A stretch of DNA of 64,000 nucleotides, from contig NC_053184.1 of assembly GCF_905163445.1 (NCBI RefSeq), positions 5,084,001 to 5,148,000 on the forward strand, in the 5' to 3' direction. The translations under genes were made by a program, and so were the position numbers. This document shows positions 59,201-64,000 of the stretch, in pieces. Below the pieces are notes generated by a model that worked only from the letters and a program-made list of their open reading frames with translations, did not search any database and had not been told where the DNA came from. Each line of letters begins with the position of its first letter. Within the stretch, counting starts at the first letter, position 1. The DNA comes from Pararge aegeria. Taxonomy: Eukaryota > Arthropoda > Insecta > Lepidoptera > Nymphalidae.

Positions 59201-62200
59201 GTGCATGCGTGCGTGCGTATACCGATTTTGATTTTGTTTGAAAGGCGAATTAGTCCGGAGTGTTCTTTGCTATGTTTGATGAAAATCGGTCCAAGGTGAC
59301 CGCCACTGCAAAATTGTGTTTTACTATTTTTTTTTTTTTACAGCTCAATATGGTTAACAAATAAAAGGGTTTGACTAAAAGAATACTAAAAACTATGTAG
59401 GTATAAATAATTTTATACTACAACAACAACAACAAAACATCTTAATTTCTGCAAAACTAAAATATTTTTGGATAAAGGTCATAGGGCAGTTTTCAAAATT
59501 AGTCATCATGCCTCGCCTGCTTCTGCTCAAGGTGGGCCTCGTTCGTTGTAAGTGAAAACAGGCATTAGAGCCAATAGGTATTTTCTATTTAACTCTGTAT
59601 TGACTATACAGGGTTAAATAGAAAATACCGAAGTCTCCCACCAGACAAAACAACCATACTATTCATATTAATTCTATACAGTCATAATGTTTAATAAAAA
59701 ACTTCATTGTTACCACACATCCATTCAGTTTTTGTTCCAAAAGTTTTTCGAACGATGTTTTCCAAATGACTTTGTGTGTCAATGACTCGTCAAACTGAGG
59801 AGACTTTAATAGGTACATTCAGTTTTTGTTCAATTAGAGTACCCTGACCAACTCTGTATTGGAATAAATGAATTGTAACACAGCTTGTTCGAGCAAAAAT
59901 TGGCCCTGGATTTTAGTCTCGGCCCATATGCAAGCCTATTTTGTGTCTAGGTGTATATTAAACTACTTTTTTAAAACTCCTCTAAAAGTTGCCCTTGATT
60001 GCAATCTGCTAGTCGTAAGTGATGATGCAGGCTTATATGGTAGCGGGGTAACTTGTCTGGGGTATATATGCCCAATCGGAATCTTCCGGCGCGCACTGCC
60101 CGCCGGCACGTCTTGGTAGTACCACCCTACCGTATTCCCACCCTACTGTATTCCCGCCAGACAGTACCAGAGAAAATTCGGATATCATAAATTCCAAACA
60201 GCCCCCGCTGGGGATTGAACCCGGGACGTCCACTTATAATATCGCAGCACTCACCACTGCGTCTGGGAGGTCGTTAAAAACTTAAACGTTAGTTGCCAAC
60301 CGAGACGTGACAAAGTCGTCATCTCGGTTTGCTACTTGCCCAGGAGATAATTGTCTCCTGGCCATGCTAGCCGTGCTGTGGAATAAAAAATTAATGAAGA
60401 TGGTTTAGAATGATGGGAACATAAAACTGAAGTTAGGCTTAGGTTAATAAGGCATAATCTTATAGTACCTATATATAAAGCTGAAGAGTTTGTTTACTTG
60501 AATGCGATGATGATCTCTCTGGTCTGATTTGAAAAATTATTTCAAGGTTGGATAGCCCATTTATCGAGAAAGGCTATGGGCTACATATCACCACGCTAAC
60601 CAATAGTGGCATAGCACGAATTTAACAAATCAGGGTTTTCATTTTAAGAGCTTTCGCTACGTACGCTGCGAAAACGGTTAAAGTTTCCATAAAATCATGT
60701 ATGATAGATTTGTTCCCCTTTAAAAGTTCTAAACTACAGTCCGCGAGCGTAAGTCTATATTTTAAGGACACACGGACAATTCGCGAGGGATCACAAGTAT
60801 GTTTTATAAAACTACGTGACTCTTAGGTGCTTTTCGCGGGTTTATTAATAACGAATAACAGTTCATCCATGAGAACGAGCACAAAAATAAATATTTTCAT
60901 ATGAGTGTAAACAAATCATACGGTAAAACTAAACATTGATGGAAGACGTACCTTTCGATAACGCTTATAAAGTTTAATGAGATGCCGGTACAAAATTAGA
61001 ACGCCGAAATACCGATCAGCAAACAGTCTGATACTGAGCACTATACTGAGTTCATAGGACCTGTGGAGTGCATAGAGGGTATGCACAGGGTGTGAACTAA
61101 GTGGGCAGATGAATGAATGCATGGAATGGATACAATTATATGGTACACCACATAAACATATAGAAAATTGTAAATAAAAACTTAACGAAGAGTATACAAT
61201 TTGGCAGCGTTATCGCTACATAGCGATCTCTTCCAGGCAACCAATGGCGTAAAACACAGCTCAAGAAGAGAGGGTAGGTGATGCATATAAATAAACATAA
61301 TATATATTTGCATATATACCTATATATACATAAATACTAGGGAAACTTGAGATTAGGTTCCGACTACCGATAATAATCTCCTGAGATTTTTTAAGATTTA
61401 CAGTGTGCAATGGCGTTCATACAAAATTAATAAAATCTCCAGTATGAGTTATAAAAAACTTAAGGATAGGCATTGTAAGAGTTATAAAAAGCCTACACTT
61501 TAGACTTTATAACTCGTACTGCAAATTTTGTTCGCTACATATCATCTGCATGCCCTGTAAATACCCTGTATTCACGCCACTGACAGTGAGGCCATAGGAT
61601 AGGTGGCGTGCACAGGGTTCTTTACCAGGGTATTCATAAAGAAGGAAGGTGCCATAAAATGGAAAAATCCTTCGCATTCATGAGTCATACAAAAATTTTA
61701 GGGTATGCAGTGCTTTTGTGCATGTATGAAGTGCACGCCACTGCATAGGATCTACTCCATTCCAGGATAACACCTACATCTTTATTAATCCTTGAAACGG
61801 CTGTCGGAAGATTCTCATGAGATGTTTGATTATAAATTTGAACATCATCCGCATACATGTGATAGAGAGAAGAGAGTTTTTGAGTAATAGAATCAATGAA
61901 AACGTACGAGTAAAAAACTCAATGATATAATCATTGTAAGAGTTATAAAAAGACTACCTTTAAGCTTTTAATAACTCGTCATTGAGATCTTCTTCACTTT
62001 ATATCATCTACATACCGCGTGCATACCCTCTATGTACGTCGCTGCTGATAGGACATAATATTTAAAATATTGAATAGAACTAGAATAAGGCGTTACTTTG
62101 CGAAAATCCATGATATATTATGAAAATTAAGCCTAATTTGCTATACTCCGCGAAAAGCAGGAGAATCTGTATGGTGTAATTTATAATTTCTTCAATCCGT

Positions 62201-63890
62201 ACATTCCACACCAAATAGATCCTCGGCAATGTACTCTCTACGCACTTTTCGCTCCGAAACCGGAGCGTCCTCAGGAGATGTTGACTTTACAATGAATAAT
62301 TGTTACTTAACAAGTTCGCGGAAGTATAGCAAATAAAGCTTAATTTTCTAAATATATTATGCATTTCCGCAAAGTAATGTAATATATTTTAGTAGGATTT
62401 TTCTCAAATTAACGTGCGTGAAGCGGCGCGGCGCAGCTAGTATGAGATAAATTGCCAGCTAACTTAACTCACGCTTGTTTTGTATTGTTATAGTTGTGGT
62501 GTACTTCATAACGAACAAAGTGACCGACGCGGAGAGTGATCTCCTGCCGTACGCCGAAAGGATCTTTGACATGTCTGGCGGAGACCAGACCGAGACTTCT
62601 GACAAACCAAAGGTCTCAATTTTTTTATTTATAACAGCTCAATGCCGTACTGTCGTATATTTTATGTCTGTACTGCGCAAAAATCGCGTGATTTGTTCTA
62701 CAACTTAACCCTTGTGGTAACGGGCTAACCTGTTAGTGGTATGCCAGTTATGTTAACACCATACTTTTCATCGTGTTCCACGCGACATAGTATCGGAAGC
62801 AATACCGGCACTTGTTTGTCGGTTGGGTGGTAACTAGCTCCAGCTGATGCCTCCCCACCTAATCAGACCAGAGTAAAATCAGAAATTTTATATTCTAAAA
62901 CTGCCCATAGCTACCCTAGACCAAACACTTCTGTGCACTATTGATGAAGAGAGTGTAGATCAGTGGCGTGCATAGAGGGTATGCACAGGGTATGCATATG
63001 AAATAATATGAAGAAAATCGCTAGTACAAGGTATGAAAGACTTAAGGATAGGCATTGTAAGAGTTATAAAAAGCCTTTTAAGTATTTATAACTCGTACTG
63101 GGGACTTTCTTCATACCCTCTATGCACGCCACTGGTGTAGATTATGTAGCATTACGTTGCAACTCGTAGTAGAGGCAGGGTGAAACCGCAGGGACAAGCT
63201 AGTACTGAAAAAAAACTAATTATAATCTGTGGCACAGTTGCATTAGTAAAAATGAATATACTACGACAATACACACATTGCCATTTGGCCCCGAACTGAG
63301 TGTAGTTAGTGTTATGGGTACTAAGATGGCTGATGATTTAAAAAAAATATATTTTTTTAAATCATCATCCATCTTATATACTATACACATAAATAATTAT
63401 AATACTACTATATACATAAATAATTATAATATACAGATAAAAACACAGACACGTAATAATATTCAATGTTCATCAAAGTAACATTTTCCAGTTGTGAAAA
63501 TCGAACCCACAGCTTTGGACTCAGAAAGCAGGGTCGTTGCCGACTGCTCTAGTCGGCCTTAAAAACGTTTTAAAGTTTTGGCAATTTTTTCTAACAATTT
63601 TTTTTCAGAGTCAGTTTTCATGACGCTTTGTCAATGCTATGTGCACTTGTAAGTGACGATATTTTAAAACTTGTAACATGTATGTTGTTACTGCTCTTAA
63701 TAAATCAATAAATAAATAAAATAAAAAGATGTTCTCTTCCTTTCCGTCATACTGTGTCTTGTCGCAGTGTCTGTGGTCGCTGTTCTACAACGTGAAGGAT
63801 ACGAGCGCTACGGTGCGAGATGGCGTGGACAGCGTTCATGTGTGCGCTGGCCCGGACGCCGGCCTAGACTTCGATCGCGCCGTGCACCAG
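47296..63890 (+). CDS. Rep: Rab escort protein (REP/CHM family), partial, 3' end off the right edge
   Basis: Presents newly made Rab GTPases to geranylgeranyl transferase II and delivers prenylated Rabs to membranes. Exons: 47296-47344, 49540-49738, 50009-50147, 51722-51965, 52583-52805, 57321-57667, 62494-62612 and 63768-63890; phases match, 481 residues so far. GDI/REP features: an FAD-fold-like N-terminus FEVIVVGTGLVESIVAAAC, then LDSRDHYGG at 37-45. A REP-type acidic insert occupies about 84-110. Then come FNIDMTPKLLFSRGPLVELL, NIARYAEF, PCSRADVF, EKRMLMKMLT, LGRYGNTPFLWSMYGSGELP and CRLCAVFGGVYCL. The acidic insert and C-terminal CLWSLFYNV...VHVCAGPDAGLDF favour REP over Rab GDI. Exon 7 leaves through a weak donor (AAG/GTCTCA). 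The missing part is the C-terminal end of domain II and the tail. Introns 5 and 6 exceed 4.5 kb and are full of repeats. Confidence 0.95.
47345..49539. other. REP intron 1 (2.2 kb)
   Basis: Holds a SINE-2 copy (about 48095-48707) split by a LINE 3' fragment (48155-48536). The rest is AT-rich with nothing recognised. Confidence 0.7.
48155..48536 (-). mobile_element. LINE 3' fragment inserted in a SINE-2
   Basis: 382-bp reverse copy nearly identical to the 3' end of the LINE at 21477, including the coding tail HKFKEFVKTHLL. ATCATCA at 48148-48154 and 48537-48543 is the likely target duplication. The host SINE-2 continues on either side (CACTTGCTTTAACATC left, ACATGCCTGAGA right). Confidence 0.82.
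50420..50624 (+). repeat. SINE-2 copy in REP intron 3
   Basis: TATCACTTGCTTCAATGGTG, CCGTGAGGAAACCTGCATGC and GTCCACCAATCCGCCCTTGG, ending TAACAGGTTGATGTGAT. The head is truncated. Confidence 0.75.
51141..51284. mobile_element. hAT-like MITE, non-palindromic form
   Basis: Begins CAGTGGCGTGC. The interior matches 61601-61743 (GAAAAATCCTTCGC, TTTATGAGTTATAC, GCAGTGCTTTTGTGCATGTA). The 3' terminus has decayed, but an exact 8-bp duplication CTAGCCAT flanks it at 51133-51140 and 51285-51292. Confidence 0.85.
53334..53357. repeat. TAGA tetranucleotide microsatellite
   Basis: About six tandem TAGA units immediately before the A-rich 3' end of a reverse LINE fragment. Confidence 0.85.
53358..54075 (-). 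repeat. two degenerate LINE 3' fragments (RTE-like)
   Basis: Reading the minus strand from about 53630 down, a frame resembling LTTSLTMALIRRLRVTQRAM then VMLGVSLRDQIRNES is seen, typical of the linker and C-terminal part of lepidopteran RTE-like ORFs. A second, more damaged copy of the same region spans about 53830-54060. Between them, 53637-53770 is the CTTTATTGCACATAC / GGCGGTCTTATCGC 3'-end family. Confidence 0.65.
54331..54642 (+). repeat. full-length SINE-2
   Basis: tRNA-like head GTGATAGCCTAGTGGTTAGA (A box) with a degenerate B box (GAGTTTAATCCCC) near 54381. The shared body follows (GTAATGTGCGTTTTT, GAGAACGTTCATTCCTGAGA, GCAGCGTGGTGGACTAACCC) and the end GTAATGAGTAGATAATTATG. Confidence 0.8.
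54717..55160 (-). mobile_element. complete non-autonomous Helitron, 444 bp
   Basis: On the minus strand it begins TCCCTACTAATATTATAAAT at 55160. It ends with a degenerate GCAGACGTAGTCGC hairpin, then GGGCATAAGCTAG at 54717. The flanks are A and T, as Helitron insertion requires. Confidence 0.82.
55300..55440 (-). repeat. truncated relative of the Helitron at 4916-5176
   Basis: GACAGTTTGACAGTTCAAAA, GTGCTCCGATCGTCACCAAA, AATCCGGAGATTTCCTGAAA and GAAATCGGTCCGGG match the interior of 4916-5176. Both termini are absent. Confidence 0.75.
55440..55700 (-). repeat. LINE C-terminal remnant, relative of 4010-4330
   Basis: The minus strand contains FYNKLPDEILEMSLK-like sequence across small frameshifts, followed by the AAAATCCTATTATA block also seen at 4130. 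Confidence 0.6.
55937..56100 (-). repeat. SINE-1 fragment
   Basis: TTTTTTATTCTACTACAATG, GGTGGTAGTGATGCACTCTA, AGATGGCAGCGAGCCATATC and TGGTAATAAGCCATGGCCGA. Confidence 0.7.
56571..56836 (+). repeat. full-length SINE-3
   Basis: Head GGCCGACTGGCGCAGTTTGC (A box), B-box region GTGGGTTCGCTTCACAC, body TAATGTTTGTGTGATTAGCA, CATCTTAGTACCCATAACAC and AATTGGGGCTAGATGGTGAT, with an ATTT-repeat tail. The best reference copy of this family in the window. Confidence 0.85.
57018..57180 (+). repeat. unclassified repeat family F
   Basis: AATAGGAGAAGTTCACCCCC, CCAGTGCGCCAATGCTCGGA and GACTCCTGCCCACTATCTG. Lies about 140 bp before REP exon 6. Confidence 0.6.
58332..58530 (-). repeat. Helitron, 5' end degraded
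   Basis: The minus-strand 3' end is CCACGCGAACGAAGTCGTGG (hairpin), then TTATCAGCTAG and T. The interior has CCCGCGGGAAC, GGTAGCCTATGTTC and TTTCATCTAAATCCGTTACG-type blocks. The start is unclear near 58530. Confidence 0.7.
59166..59219. repeat. TGCG/TGCA microsatellite
   Basis: A run of about thirteen TGCG-type tetranucleotides with occasional TGCA units. Confidence 0.9.
59577..59629. repeat. 23-bp hairpin
   Basis: Arms 59577-59599 and 59607-59629 (GGTATTTTCTATTTAAC... left) match at 22 of 23 positions, loop of 7 bases. A scrap of SINE-1 (GTCTCCCACCAGAC) follows directly. Confidence 0.85.
59978..60277 (-). repeat. near full-length SINE-1 with clear A and B boxes
   Basis: Reverse copy. Its minus strand reads GACCTCCCAGACGCAGTGGT (A box) and GTCCCGGGTTCAATCCCCAG (B box), then the SINE body, ending GCAATCAAGGGCAACTTTTA. 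This copy best shows the tRNA origin of the family. Confidence 0.85.
61170..61275 (-). repeat. LINE 3'-end fragment
   Basis: TTATCGCTACATAGCGATCT and TTCCAGGCAACCAATGGCGT are the reverse complement of blocks in 36990-37232. Confidence 0.7.
61408..61582. mobile_element. palindromic hAT-like MITE
   Basis: Ends CAATGGCGTTC and CACGCCACTG. Interior CTCCAGTATGAGTTATAAAA and GGATAGGCATTGTAAGAG match 34691 and 62961. Flanking 8-mers ACAGTGTG and ACAGTGAG match at 7 of 8. Confidence 0.82.
61601..61743. mobile_element. hAT-like MITE, non-palindromic form
   Basis: Interior AAGGTGCCATAAAATGGAAA, CCTTCGCATTCATGAGTCAT and CAGTGCTTTTGTGCATGTAT, right end GTGCACGCCACTG. Exact 8-bp target duplication CATAGGAT at 61593-61600 and 61744-61751. 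Confidence 0.88.
61900..62035. mobile_element. decayed palindromic hAT-like MITE
   Basis: CATTGTAAGAGTTATAAAAAG, CTTTTAATAACTCGT and TTATATCATCTACATACCGC, then ATACCCTCTATGTACGTCGCTG. The left terminus is not recognisable. Confidence 0.65.
62093..62377. mobile_element. MITE with ~62-bp terminal inverted repeats
   Basis: Left arm 62093-62155 (TTACTTTGCGAAAATCCATG ... TATACTCCGCGAA) and right arm 62318-62377 are reverse complements with a few mismatches. The core holds a second small stem, CGCTCCGAAACCGGAGCG. If TTA/TAA counts as TA plus element, the insertion is TA-type (Tc1/mariner-like), which is an inference. Relatives at 19115 and 32165. Confidence 0.8.
62703..62905 (-). repeat. SINE-1 fragment
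   Basis: GGTAACGGGCTAACCTGTTA, TTCCACGCGACATAGTATCG, TTGGGTGGTAACTAGCTCCA and AATCAGACCAGAGTAAAATC. Lies about 90 bp after REP exon 7. Confidence 0.7.
62961..63134. mobile_element. palindromic hAT-like MITE with exact target duplication
   Basis: CAGTGGCGTGC at 62961 and GCACGCCACTG ending 63134. The exact 8-bp duplication GTGTAGAT lies at 62953-62960 and 63135-63142. The best-preserved member of the family in the window. Confidence 0.92.
63255..63560 (-). repeat. SINE-3 copy in REP intron 7
   Basis: Reverse copy: CGACAATACACACATTGCCA, GTTATGGGTACTAAGATGGC, then a duplicated ATACATAAATAATTATAATA block (about 63380-63435), and the head GAACCCACAGCTTTGGACTC ... CTGCTCTAGTCGGCC. Confidence 0.8.
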
Positions 63891-64000
63891 GTAAATATAC
63901 TAGCTCATTCGTAAAGGGGCAGTTGAGCAAATGACCTTGAGTAGCGAAATTAGCTCATTTTGAGAGAGACATTCGAGAAAATGACCTTGAGAAGCGAAGT

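Larger units (their letters stand above)
57668..62493. other. REP intron 6 (4.8 kb), repeat filled
   Basis: Contains a Helitron end (58332), a TGCG microsatellite, a hairpin (59577), SINE-1 (59978), a LINE 3' end (61170), four hAT-MITE copies or pieces (61071-62035) and a TIR element (62093). No host coding sequence was seen. Confidence 0.7.

Overview
This is an AT-rich animal nuclear window, almost certainly from a moth or butterfly (Lepidoptera). The genes are split by GT-AG introns. Intergenic and intronic DNA is packed with tRNA-derived SINEs, Helitrons with the ends usual in Lepidoptera (a CGCG-stem hairpin, then AGCTAG/T), a non-LTR retrotransposon and short inverted-repeat elements. 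Nothing bacterial or viral was seen.

Layout: (1) 1-12433, minus strand: cytosolic leucyl-tRNA synthetase, ten coding exons, with the 3' end beyond the left edge. (2) 12434-13699: a shared divergent promoter region. (3) 13700-24633, plus strand: the AP endonuclease Rrp1 (APEX1 family) with a long charged N-terminal extension. Its last intron holds a LINE nested in a hAT-like MITE. (4) 25254-28217, minus strand: histone PARylation factor HPF1, convergent with Rrp1 and carrying an N-terminal PBZ zinc finger. (5) 28218-39356: about 11 kb without a recognisable gene, rich in repeats and including a foldback element invaded by a hAT MITE. (6) 39357-40232, plus strand: an intron-free reading frame for a single-pass membrane protein of unknown function. 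(7) 40233-47295: probable 3'UTR, then repeat-bearing intergenic DNA. (8) 47296 to the right edge, plus strand: Rab escort protein (REP/CHM), eight exons present, 3' end missing.

The intron-exon structures of LARS1, Rrp1, HPF1 and REP were rebuilt by hand. In every case the exon phases agree and the summed lengths are multiples of three: LARS1 872 codons plus a partial terminal exon, Rrp1 636 residues, HPF1 432 residues, REP 481 residues so far. Rrp1 and HPF1 both act on damaged DNA (abasic-site cleavage; switching PARP1 to serine ADP-ribosylation) and sit tail to tail. Whether that has meaning is open. LARS1 and REP are housekeeping genes.

The strongest structural signal outside genes is a hAT-like MITE family with CAGTGGCGTGC termini. 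At least six copies are present, several with intact 8-bp target duplications, in a palindromic and a non-palindromic form. There are also two complete short Helitrons, three further inverted-repeat or foldback elements and several near-perfect hairpins that look like template-switch products. I found no convincing new multi-gene system; this looks like an ordinary housekeeping region with a well-preserved record of mobile elements.
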